From JAXMCI01 sp046349435 (GTDB lineage Bacteria; Pseudomonadota; Alphaproteobacteria; Dongiales; Dongiaceae), in contig JAXMCI010000007.1 in the NCBI GenBank assembly GCA_046349435.1, forward strand, positions 124,001 to 188,000: DNA of 64,000 bases. Direction: 5' to 3'. Under the pieces are notes generated by a model that was not told where the DNA came from, made no database searches, and was given only the letters and a program-made list of their open reading frames with translations. Position 1 is the stretch's first letter. Each line of letters starts with the position of its first letter. Made by a program: the position numbers and the translations under genes. This document shows positions 41,943 to 49,723 of this stretch, piece after piece.

Positions 41943-43322
41943 CTAGTAGCGGGTCATGTCGGGCCGGCCGACGGTGAACTGCGAGCCGGCGAGCGGCACC
42001 ATGGCGAGCGCCGAGGCCTCCATGGTGAGCGCCGCGAGATCCTCCGGCTCGAGCGAGTGCACGTTGGTCTTGCCGCAGGCGCGGGCCATCATCTGGCACT
42101 CGATGGCAAGCGTGTGCAGGAAGTTATAGACCCGCTCTGCCGCCTCGTCGGGATCGAGCCGCTTGCGCAGCTCGGGGTCCTGGGTGGTGACGCCGACCGG
42201 GCAGCGGCCGGTGTGGCAGTGGTAGCAGTAGCCGGCCTCGACCCCGACCTCCGACTCGTAGTCGGCCTCCGGGATGTCCTTGTTGCAGTTGAGCGCCATC
42301 AGCGCGGCATGCCCGATGGCCACGGCGTCCGCGCCGAGCGCCAGCGCCTTGGCGACGTCGCCGCCGTTGCGGATGCCGCCGGCATAGACCAGGCTGATCT
42401 CGCCGGTCTTGCCGACATCGTCCAGCGCCTTGCGCGCCTGGCGGATGGCGGCGATGCCGGGCACGCCGGTCTCCTCGGTGGCGATGTGCGGGCCGGCGCC
42501 GGTGCCGCCCTCCATGCCGTCGATGTAGATGCTGTCCGGACCGGTCTTGGCCGCCATGCGGACGTCGTCATAGACGCGCGCCGCACCGAGCTTCAGCTGG
42601 ATCGGGATTTCCCAGTTGGTCGCCTCGCGGATCTCCTGGATCTTCAGCGCGAGATCGTCGGGACCGAGCCAGTCGGGGTGGCGGGCCGGCGAGCGCTGGT
42701 CGATGCCGGCCGGCAGCGAGCGCATCTCGGCGACCTGGTCGGTCACCTTCTGGCCCATCAGATGGCCGCCCAGCCCGACCTTGCAGCCCTGGCCGATGAA
42801 GAACTCGCAGGCGTCGGCGAGCTGCAGGTGGTGCGGGTTGAAGCCGTAGCGCGACTGGATGCACTGGTAGAACCACTTCGAGGAGAAGCGGCGCTCGTCG
42901 GGGATCATGCCGCCCTCGCCCGAGCAGGTCGCGGTACCGGCCATGGTGGCGCCGCGGGCCAACGCGATCTTCGCCTCGTAGCTGAGCGCGCCGAAGCTCA
43001 TGCCGGTGATGTAGATCGGGATGTCGAGCTCGAGCGGCCGCTTGGCCTTCGGGCCGATGATCGTCTTCGTCAGGCACTTCTCGCGATAGCCCTCGATGAC
43101 GAAGCGCGTCAGCGTGCCGGGCAGGAAGGTCAGGTCGTCCCAGCTCGGGATCTTCTTGAACAGCGAGAAGCCGCGCATCCGGTAGCGGCCGAGCTCGGAC
43201 TTGATGTGGATGTCGTCGATCACCTCGGGCGGGAACATGAAGCTGCGCCCGAGGATGCTGGTGTTGCGCTTCGGCTTCTTCGCCGCCGGCGCCGTCTTCG
43301 GCGCCTTCTTCTCCTTGGCCAT
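41943..43322 (-). CDS. mgsC: N-methylglutamate synthase subunit C (FMN-binding glutamate synthase-like)
   Basis: 459 residues. The FMN barrel of glutamate synthase shows PIYITGMSFGALSYEAKIALARGA, GTATCSGEGGMIPDER, MEGGTGAGPHIATEETG and YAGGIRNGGDVAKALALGADAV. The iron-sulphur segment CYHCHTGRCPVGVTTQDPELRKRLD follows. It transfers the methylamino group from gamma-glutamylmethylamide to glutamate to give N-methylglutamate, with MgsA and MgsB. A lysine-rich N-terminus (AKEKKAPKTAPAAKKPKRN) is unusual and probably unfolded. Confidence 0.94.
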   Translation of the reverse strand: MAKEKKAPKTAPAAKKPKRNTSILGRSFMFPPEVIDDIHIKSELGRYRMRGFSLFKKIPSWDDLTFLPGTLTRFVIEGYREKCLTKTIIGPKAKRPLELDIPIYITGMSFGALSYEAKIALARGATMAGTATCSGEGGMIPDERRFSSKWFYQCIQSRYGFNPHHLQLADACEFFIGQGCKVGLGGHLMGQKVTDQVAEMRSLPAGIDQRSPARHPDWLGPDDLALKIQEIREATNWEIPIQLKLGAARVYDDVRMAAKTGPDSIYIDGMEGGTGAGPHIATEETGVPGIAAIRQARKALDDVGKTGEISLVYAGGIRNGGDVAKALALGADAVAIGHAALMALNCNKDIPEADYESEVGVEAGYCYHCHTGRCPVGVTTQDPELRKRLDPDEAAERVYNFLHTLAIECQMMARACGKTNVHSLEPEDLAALTMEASALAMVPLAGSQFTVGRPDMTRY

Positions 43323-43399
43323 CAGGCAGTCCCTCTGCTGCTGCCGGTCCCCGCGGGGACGGCTGTCCTGTCTCGGTGTCGCTCCTGCCGCGTGCCGGC

Positions 43400-44230
43400 C
43401 TAGAGCACGATCTTCTTCTCGCTCGGCTCCAGGTTGTCGTAGTTCCAGAGCTGCTTGCCGGCGACGATCTTGGTCATGTTCTCCACGCCGCGCGGCGCCG
43501 AGAGCCCGTACATCTTGAGCTTGCGGGAGAGCCAGGCGACGTCGAGGTCGGTCATCTCGCCGGGCACCGCGTCGACGCCCAGCCCGGCGATCTTGCCGCC
43601 GACATAGATCGTGCCGTCGTACATCGAGTCGCCGAGGTTCTTGCCGGCGTCGCCGAGGATGACCATGCGGCCGCGCTGCATCATGAAGCCGCAGAAGGCA
43701 CCGGCCCGGCCGCCGACGATGATCGTGCCGCCCTTCATGTCGATGCCCATGCGGGCGCCGACATCGCCCATGCAGACGAGGTCGCCGCCGCGCAGCGCCG
43801 CGCCGAAGGTCGAGCCGGCGTTCTTCTCGATCACCACCGTGCCGGCCATCATGTTCTCGGCGCAGGACCAGCCGACGCGCCCCTTGATGCGGACGTTCGG
43901 CCCGTCGATCAGCCCGACCCCGAAATAGCCCAGGCTGCCCTCGATGTAGAGCTGCAGCCGGTTCAGGATGCCCACCGCCAGCGCGTGCTTGGCGCCGGGG
44001 TTCTTCATCACGATGGTGCCGTAGCCCTGGCTCATCAGCTCGCGGATCTTGAGATTGATCTGCTTGGTGTCGAGGGGGCCGGCATCGAACTCGGCCCGCT
44101 TGTTGAAATCCACGTCGAAGGCGCCGGGAGAGGTGAAGTTCTCGCCCTCCTCCGCGGAGAAGAAGCGCTGCTGGGTGCGACCGGTGAGCTGCTCGGTGTG
44201 CATCCCCATCTGGTGCGATTCGTGTGCCAT
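43400..44230 (-). CDS. mgsB: N-methylglutamate synthase subunit B (GXGXG domain)
   Basis: 276 residues, the beta-helix domain that in large glutamate synthase is the C-terminal GXGXG part. Repeats include GYGTIVMKNPGAKHALAVGILNR, GSLGYFGVGLIDGPNVRIKGRVGWSCAENM, GGDLVCMGDVGARMGIDMKGGTIIVGGRAGAFCGFMMQRGRMVILGDAGKNLGDSMYDGTIYVGGKI, cited to mark the repeat run. A structural subunit of the three-part MgsABC complex. Confidence 0.93.
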   Translation of the reverse strand: MAHESHQMGMHTEQLTGRTQQRFFSAEEGENFTSPGAFDVDFNKRAEFDAGPLDTKQINLKIRELMSQGYGTIVMKNPGAKHALAVGILNRLQLYIEGSLGYFGVGLIDGPNVRIKGRVGWSCAENMMAGTVVIEKNAGSTFGAALRGGDLVCMGDVGARMGIDMKGGTIIVGGRAGAFCGFMMQRGRMVILGDAGKNLGDSMYDGTIYVGGKIAGLGVDAVPGEMTDLDVAWLSRKLKMYGLSAPRGVENMTKIVAGKQLWNYDNLEPSEKKIVL

Positions 44231-44296
44231 GTTCGCGAGGGTTCCGTTCCTAGCCGTCTGTCGGGGCGTCTTCCTGGGGCTTCTGCCGGGCTCGGC

Positions 44297-45232
44297 TCAG
44301 CTCTTCCACACCCGAACCTCGCCCTCATAGGGGTCGAAGGTGTCGATCTCGTGCGGGAACACGCTGCGGATGGCGACCTCCTCGGAGGCCAGCGCGATGA
44401 ACTCGTCGCTCTCGTAGAGCACCATCGGCTTGGCCGCCATCACGTCCTTGGCCATGCCGAGGCTGTCGGCGGTGGCGACGAGGTAGGTGAAGACGCCGTC
44501 GAGCTCGTCGATCGAGTCCTTCATCGCGTCCTCGAGCGTGGCGCCCTTCTGCATCTTGTCGGCGAGGTAGACGGCGATCAGCTCCGAGTCGCAGTTCGAC
44601 ATGAAGCGGTGGCCGCGCCGCTCGAGCTCGCGCCGGCCGTTCCAGTAGTTGGTCAGCTGGCCGTTATGGACCACCGAGACGTCGGCGAAGGGATAGGCCC
44701 AGTAGGGGTGGGCCGAGCGGATGTCGACGTCGGACTCGGTCGCCATGCGGGTGTGGCCGATGGCGTGCGTGCCATTGAACCCCGGCAGGTCGTATTGCCC
44801 GGCCACCCGCGCGGCGTCGCCGAGGTCCTTGATCAGCTCCAGCCCGAGGCCGAGCGAGAGGATCTCGGCGCCCTCGATGTCCTCGATGTAGTCGGCCAGC
44901 TTGCGGCGGTCGCCGCCGTAGCGCAGCCGGTAGCGATAGGCGTACTCGGTGGCGGTATCCTCCTCGCGGATCTCGGCGCCGAGCTCGCGCAGCCGGCGGT
45001 CGACCTCGTTCTTGCGGTCGACCACCTGGCGGTGGATGTCGAAGCCCTTCCGCATGTCCTCCTGCTCGGCGACCTTGAAGCGCATCACCAGCTCCTCGCC
45101 GCGCGGCTTGCCGTAGAGCGCGAAGCCGGTCGAGTCGGGGCCGCGATGCTTCAAGGACTGCAACATCGCCGTCATTTCCTGGCCGATGTCGCCGGTCTTG
45201 CCGCGGTGGATCAGTCCTGCGATGCCGCACAT
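44297..45232 (-). CDS. mgsA: N-methylglutamate synthase subunit A (class II glutamine amidotransferase-like)
   Basis: 311 residues starting MCGIAGLIHRGKTG. The cysteine after the removed methionine is the Ntn nucleophile. Further marks are LKHRGPDSTGFALYG, HTRMATESDVDIRSAHPYWAYPFADVSVVHNGQLTNYWNGRRELERRGHRFMSNCDSELIAVYLADKM (cited to mark the glutamine-site region). Here the amide donor is gamma-glutamylmethylamide rather than glutamine. Sits 19 bp after the glutamine-synthetase-like gene. Confidence 0.94.
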   Translation of the reverse strand: MCGIAGLIHRGKTGDIGQEMTAMLQSLKHRGPDSTGFALYGKPRGEELVMRFKVAEQEDMRKGFDIHRQVVDRKNEVDRRLRELGAEIREEDTATEYAYRYRLRYGGDRRKLADYIEDIEGAEILSLGLGLELIKDLGDAARVAGQYDLPGFNGTHAIGHTRMATESDVDIRSAHPYWAYPFADVSVVHNGQLTNYWNGRRELERRGHRFMSNCDSELIAVYLADKMQKGATLEDAMKDSIDELDGVFTYLVATADSLGMAKDVMAAKPMVLYESDEFIALASEEVAIRSVFPHEIDTFDPYEGEVRVWKS

Positions 45233-45251
45233 GGTGCGCTGCTCCTCGAGA

Positions 45252-46718
45252 TTACGGCAGATAGTCCCAGTAGGTCTGAAGGTCCCAGGGCGTGACGGTG
45301 GCCATGAACTTCTCCCACTCGTCGCGCTTGTAGTGCGCGTAGACCTTGTACATCTCGTCCGGCATCGCCGACCGGATGACCTCGTCGTTCTCGAGCTCGG
45401 TCAGCGCCTCGCCGAGCGACATCGGCAGCTTCTTCACCTTCTTGCCGGCCGCCATGGCGGCGTAGATGTTGCGCTCCTCCGGCTCGCCCGGGTCGAGGTT
45501 GTTGCGGATGCCGTCGTCGAAGGCCTTCAGCAAAGCGGCGGCCATCAGGTACGGGTTCACCGTCGAATCGACCGAGCGGTACTCGAAGCGGCCGGGCGCC
45601 GAGATGCGCAGCGCGCAGGTCCGGTTCTGGTAGCCCCAGTCGGCATAGACCGGCGCCCAGAAGCCGGTGTCCCAGAGGCGGCGATAGGAGTTGACCGTCG
45701 ATGAGCCGATCGCGGTCAGCGCGCCGACATGCTTGATCACCCCGCCGATGCAGTTGAGGCCGATCGGGCCCGGCTTCGACTCGCCCTTGAGCGGCAGGAA
45801 GGTGTTCTCGCCGCCCTTGCGGTAGTGGAAGTTCTGCTCCATCCCCGGCATCGGGTCGTTATGCAGCGAGTTGAGCTTGTCCTCGCCGCCATGCCAGAGC
45901 GACAGATTGTGGTGGCAGCCCGAGGCGGAGACGCCCATGAAGGGCTTGGCCATGAAGCAGGCGATCAGGTTGAACTCGCGCGCCACCTGGGCGCAGATCT
46001 GGCGGTAGGTGGTGAGGCGGTCGGCGGTGCGCAGCGCCTCGTCGAACATGAAGTTGAGCTCGAGCTGGCCGGGCGCGTCCTCGTGGTCGCCCTGGATCAT
46101 GTCCAGGCCCATCGCCGTGGCGTACTCGATCACCCGCATGAAGACCGGCCGGAGCGATTCGAACTGGTCGATGTGGTAGCAGTTCGGCTTCGACCAGCCG
46201 CCGGACGGCAGCCCGTCCTCGCCCTTCTTCAGCCACATCATCTCCGGCTCGCAGCCGTGCCGGAGATGCAGGCCCTTGTGGTCCTTCTTGAACTGATCGT
46301 GGATGATCCTGAGGTTGCCGCGGCAGTCCGACGTCAGGTGGCCGCCCGGGTTGACCCTCTCCTCGCGGTTGCGGAAGCAGGTGCAGAAGACGCGGGCGAC
46401 CCGCTTGTCCCAGGGCAGCTGCACGAAGGTCTCGGGGTCGGGGATGCCGACCAGCTCGGAGGCCTCCGGCCCGTAGCCGATGTAGTTCTTGTGGCGGTCG
46501 ACGAAGAGGTTGGCGGTCGAGCCGTAGACCAGCTGGAAGCCGCGCTCGGCGGTCGCCTCCCAATGGTCGGCGGGGATGCCCTTGCCGACGATGCGGCCGG
46601 TCACCGAGACGAACTGGTAGTAGATGTACTTGATGCCGAGCGCGTCGATCTTGGCGCGCACCTGCTTGACCAGCTCCTTGCGGCCTTCGGCGCCGACATG
46701 GGCTTCCAGATCGGTCAT
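45252..46718 (-). CDS. Type III glutamine synthetase-like protein heading the mgs operon
   Basis: 488 residues, longer than GmaS (435). GS fold shown by KYIYYQFVSVTGRIVGKGIPADHW, CEPEMMWLKKGEDG, QGDHEDAPGQLELNF, GVSASGCHHNLSLWHGG and NRTCALRISAPGRFEYRSVDSTVNPYLMAAALL. Such a gene regularly stands with mgsABC in proteobacteria. Its own reaction is open: glutamine synthesis for MgsA, or another gamma-glutamylamide. It is only distantly like gmaS, and the start of the protein has no FATWLDMTPAHP block. Divergent from the GntR regulator. Confidence 0.85.
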   Translation of the reverse strand: MTDLEAHVGAEGRKELVKQVRAKIDALGIKYIYYQFVSVTGRIVGKGIPADHWEATAERGFQLVYGSTANLFVDRHKNYIGYGPEASELVGIPDPETFVQLPWDKRVARVFCTCFRNREERVNPGGHLTSDCRGNLRIIHDQFKKDHKGLHLRHGCEPEMMWLKKGEDGLPSGGWSKPNCYHIDQFESLRPVFMRVIEYATAMGLDMIQGDHEDAPGQLELNFMFDEALRTADRLTTYRQICAQVAREFNLIACFMAKPFMGVSASGCHHNLSLWHGGEDKLNSLHNDPMPGMEQNFHYRKGGENTFLPLKGESKPGPIGLNCIGGVIKHVGALTAIGSSTVNSYRRLWDTGFWAPVYADWGYQNRTCALRISAPGRFEYRSVDSTVNPYLMAAALLKAFDDGIRNNLDPGEPEERNIYAAMAAGKKVKKLPMSLGEALTELENDEVIRSAMPDEMYKVYAHYKRDEWEKFMATVTPWDLQTYWDYLP

Positions 46719-46812
46719 CTCGTCTCCCCTGTTTTGCTTGGGCGCGGCCGAGCCCGGACGCTCGCCTGCTCCGTCGGATCTCGCGGGGCCGCTTGACGCG
46801 GTCCGGGGAACA

Positions 46813-46880
46813 TTTCAAACATAGTCCGGCCCGGTTTCAAACCAATTTTTTGCAAAGGTTCAGAAATGGCCAAAATTGGT
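46813..46880. promoter_or_regulatory. Repeat-rich divergent regulatory region, mgs operon/GntR
   Basis: Two direct copies of TTTCAAAC (46813-46820 and 46835-46842) are spaced 22 bp. A perfect 9-bp inverted repeat, ACCAATTTT (46841-46849) with AAAATTGGT (46872-46880), straddles the GntR start codon at 46866. It is the most AT-rich stretch of the interval. The layout fits autoregulation by GntR and control of the divergent mgs operon. Confidence 0.55.
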
Positions 46881-47636
46881 GGCCGGCCCGCCGCCCCCGC
46901 CCCGCGCGCGCTGCCGGCGGTCGCCGCCGGCGCCCGGCTCGGCGGCGAGGTGCGGGTGATTCCGGACCCGGTGCGCGGCTCGGCCTGGATCACCACCCAG
47001 CTGCGCCAGGCGATCGTCTCGGGCGGCTACGGCCATGGCGAGAAGCTGCCGGCCGAGCGCCAGCTCGCCGAGGCCTTCGGCGCCAGCCGCACCACCGTCC
47101 GGCTGGCCCTCGACCAGCTCGAGGCCGAGCGGCTGGTCACCCGCCGGGTGGGCAGCGGCACCTTCGTCAACTTCCGGCCCAACCAGGCCGAGGCGGTGGC
47201 CGAGCTGACCAGCCCGCTGCAGCTGATCGAGGTGCGGCTCGCCGTCGAGCCGCACATGACGCGCCTGGCCGTGCTCAACGCCACGGCGCGCGACATCGAG
47301 CGGCTGGCCGACGCGGTGACGGAGATCGAGGCGCGCTGCAGCGACCCCGAGAGCTTCACCCTGTGGGACGAGAGCTTCCACCTGCTGATCGCCGAGGCGA
47401 CCCGCAACCCGCTGATGGTCTCGGTCTACCGCCAGATCAACGAGGTGCGCGGCCACGGCCAGTGGAACGCGATGAAGGACAAGGTGCTGACCGCCGAGCG
47501 CATGACCGAATACAACCGGCAGCACCGCAGCCTCTACGAGGCGATCCGGGCGCGCGACGTCGAGGGCGCCGTCGCCATCGTCACCAACCACCTGCACTAT
47601 GCCCGCCGCCAGCTGATCGGAGCCGACAGCCAGTGA
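46866..47636 (+). CDS. GntR-family regulator, FadR/FCD type
   Basis: 256 residues. The winged helix (about residues 38-100: GSAWITTQLRQAIVSGGY.HGEKLPAERQLAEAFGASRTTVRLALDQLEAERLV) is followed by an FCD domain (RLAVEPHMTRLAVL, WDESFHLLIAEATRNPLM, HRSLYEAIRARDVEGAV) with the Asp and His residues for a metal. The N-terminal 25 residues are Pro/Ala-rich. It is divergent from the mgs operon and is the likely local regulator of N-methylglutamate synthesis. Confidence 0.9.
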   Translation: MAKIGGRPAAPAPRALPAVAAGARLGGEVRVIPDPVRGSAWITTQLRQAIVSGGYGHGEKLPAERQLAEAFGASRTTVRLALDQLEAERLVTRRVGSGTFVNFRPNQAEAVAELTSPLQLIEVRLAVEPHMTRLAVLNATARDIERLADAVTEIEARCSDPESFTLWDESFHLLIAEATRNPLMVSVYRQINEVRGHGQWNAMKDKVLTAERMTEYNRQHRSLYEAIRARDVEGAVAIVTNHLHYARRQLIGADSQ

Positions 47637-47643
47637 ACCCCTC

Positions 47644-48516
47644 TTGAACCCCGGCCTCTGGGGCGCCGTCACCGCATTCTGCTGGGGCGGGTCGGACTTC
47701 ACCGCGCGCTTCACCTCCACGCGCATCGGCTACATCGGCTCCCTGCTCGGCACCTTGCTGGGCGGCGTCATCCTGCTCAGCCTCATCGTGCTCGCCATGG
47801 GCAGCCTGCCCGACTGGCCGGCCGTGCCCTGGGTGCTGGTCGCCGCCTCCGGCCTCGGGCTGATGTTCGGGTCCCTGTGGCTCTACCTGGCGCTGGCCCG
47901 CGGGCCGATCTCGGTGGCCGCGCCGGTGGCGGGCAGCTTCCCGGCCCTGGTCGTGCTCGGCGCCGTGCTGCTCGGCCACCGCCCCGGGGCGCTGCAATGG
48001 GCCGGGATGGCGCTGGTCTTCGTCGGCGGAGTCGCCATCGCGCGCAGCGCCGAGGCCCATGCCGAGGAGGAGGCCCCGGCAAGAGGCCATCGCAGCCTTG
48101 CCGGGCTCCGGCTGACGGTGCTCATCGCGCTGTCTTCGGCGGTCGCCTTCTCGGGCTCGGTGATCGCCGCCCAGCAGCTGGTGCCGGTGATCGGCCAGCT
48201 GCACACCACCTGGCTGACACGCATGGTGGCGCTCGTCCTGCTGCTGCTGCTCATCGCCGCCCGGCGGGCGTGGCCGGCCGCGCCGCGGAAGCTGCTGCCG
48301 GTGCTCGCGCTGCAGGCGAGCCTTGACACCTTCGGCTATCTCGCCCTCTTCACGGGCAGCGTCGGTCCCGACGCCCACATCGCCGCGGTGACCTCGGCCG
48401 GCTACGGCGCAGTCACCGCGATCCTCGCCCGCCTCTTCCTGCGCGAGCCGGTCGGCGTCCTGCAGTGGCTCGGCATCGCCGTGCTGACGGCGGGGGTGAC
48501 CCTGCTCTCCGCCTGA
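47644..48516 (+). CDS. EamA/DMT-family transporter
   Basis: 290 residues from a TTG start at 47644, 7 bp after the GntR stop; no ATG or GTG is in frame nearby upstream of the hydrophobic start. Ten membrane helices in two EamA halves: GAVTAFCWGGSDFTARFTS, LYLALARGPISVAAPVAGSFPALVVLGAVLLG, AVAFSGSVIAAQQLVPVIGQ and YGAVTAILARLFLREPVGVLQWLGIAVLTAGVTLL. It may be co-transcribed with the regulator. Substrate unknown; import or export of an amine or amino acid would suit the context. Confidence 0.85.
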   Translation: MNPGLWGAVTAFCWGGSDFTARFTSTRIGYIGSLLGTLLGGVILLSLIVLAMGSLPDWPAVPWVLVAASGLGLMFGSLWLYLALARGPISVAAPVAGSFPALVVLGAVLLGHRPGALQWAGMALVFVGGVAIARSAEAHAEEEAPARGHRSLAGLRLTVLIALSSAVAFSGSVIAAQQLVPVIGQLHTTWLTRMVALVLLLLLIAARRAWPAAPRKLLPVLALQASLDTFGYLALFTGSVGPDAHIAAVTSAGYGAVTAILARLFLREPVGVLQWLGIAVLTAGVTLLSA

Positions 48517-48591
48517 CCGGACGCCGCGCTTGACCCCGGCCAGCGGCTGCGGCCCGATGGCGCCAGCCGCACCGCTCCGCGAGGCCCCGCC

Positions 48592-49545
48592 ATGAACCGC
48601 GTCCACCACCAGCCGCTCGGCGGCAACCAGATGCCCCGCTTCGGCGGCCCCGCCACCATGATGCGGCTGCCGAGCCGCCCGGACGCCACCGGGCTCGACG
48701 CCTGCTTCGTCGGCGTGCCGTTCGACATCGGCACCTCGAACCGGGCGGGGGCGCGCTTCGGGCCGCGGCAGATCCGCGCCGAATCCTGCCTGATCCGGCC
48801 CTACAACATGGCGACCCGCGCGGCGCCCTTCGACAGCCTGTCGGTGGCCGACATCGGCGACGTCGCGATCAACACCTTCAACCTGACGCGCAGCATCGAG
48901 ATCATCGAGCAGGCCTACGACGCGATCCTGGCCGCCGGCTGCAAGCCGCTCACCCTGGGCGGCGACCACACCATCGCGCTGCCGATCCTGCGGGCGCTGG
49001 CCCGGCGCCACGGGCCGGTGGGCATGGTCCATGTCGACGCCCATGCCGACATCAACGAGAACATGTTTGGCGAGCCGGTGGCGCACGGCACGCCGTTCCG
49101 CCGCGCCGTCGAGGAGGGCCTGCTCGACGGCCGCCGGGTGGTGCAGATCGGGCTGCGCGGCACCGGCTACGCGGCCGAGGATTTCGACTGGCCGCGTTCG
49201 CAGGGCTTCCGCGTCGTGCAGGCCGAGGAATGCTGGCACCGCTCGCTGACGCCGCTGATGGCCGAGGTGCGCGCTCAGCTCGGCGCCGGACCGGTCTATC
49301 TCAGCTTCGACATCGACGGGCTCGACCCGGCCTATGCCGGCGGCACCGGCACGCCGGAGATCGGCGGGCTGACCACGATCCAGGGGCTGGAGGTCATCCG
49401 CGGCTGCCGCGGCCTCGACCTGGTCGGCTGCGACCTGGTCGAGGTGTCGCCGCCCTACGACCCGACCGGCAATACCGCGCTGACCGCGGCTAATCTGCTG
49501 TTCGAGATGCTCTGCGTGCTGCCGGGGGTGCAGTATCGCGGCTGA
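48592..49545 (+). CDS. speB: Agmatinase/ureohydrolase-family enzyme
   Basis: 317 residues of the arginase fold. Binuclear metal ligands are in LGGDHTIALP, VHVDAHADINENMFG and LSFDIDGLDPAYAGGTGTPEIGGL. The stretch ACFVGVPFDIGTSNRAGARFGPRQIRAES is as in agmatinases and guanidinobutyrases. The substrate (agmatine, guanidinobutyrate, guanidinopropionate) cannot be fixed from these blocks. It follows the EamA transporter by 75 bp, so uptake followed by urea release is possible. AguB at 18.3 kb offers a separate putrescine route. Confidence 0.88.
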   Translation: MNRVHHQPLGGNQMPRFGGPATMMRLPSRPDATGLDACFVGVPFDIGTSNRAGARFGPRQIRAESCLIRPYNMATRAAPFDSLSVADIGDVAINTFNLTRSIEIIEQAYDAILAAGCKPLTLGGDHTIALPILRALARRHGPVGMVHVDAHADINENMFGEPVAHGTPFRRAVEEGLLDGRRVVQIGLRGTGYAAEDFDWPRSQGFRVVQAEECWHRSLTPLMAEVRAQLGAGPVYLSFDIDGLDPAYAGGTGTPEIGGLTTIQGLEVIRGCRGLDLVGCDLVEVSPPYDPTGNTALTAANLLFEMLCVLPGVQYRG

Positions 49546-49607
49546 GAGCCGGCAGCGAACGCTCGCGCCGCCGGCTGAGGACACGACAGGTTCTTCATGT
49601 CCACGCC

Positions 49608-49669
49608 ATTGTTTTTTAATTCTGTTGTGGCATAATGAATCAAGATAGTTGCCGCTAATATATTATACT
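49608..49669. promoter_or_regulatory. AT-rich promoter-like patch before the VanY-type peptidase gene
   Basis: This is a strongly AT-rich stretch in a very GC-rich window (for instance TTTTTTAATTCTG and CTAATATATTATAC). It contains TTGTGG (about 49624) and TATTATACT (about 49661) as possible promoter parts, but their spacing is too wide for a single standard promoter. It lies 55 bp ahead of the peptidase start. Confidence 0.4.
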
Positions 49670-49723
49670 GCGCGGCGGAACTGCCCTAGTCTGGGGCCGG
49701 CCGGCAGGAATTGGGGGTTGCCG

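Noticed and set aside
43345..43362. Palindrome GGTCCCCGCGGGGAC between mgsB and mgsC as an operator
   Set aside because: It is short, GC-only and has almost no loop; chance palindromes of this type are common in such GC-rich DNA.
18353..49545. AguB and agmatinase as one putrescine pathway
   Set aside because: They act on different intermediates, are 30 kb apart and are not co-regulated by any visible signal.
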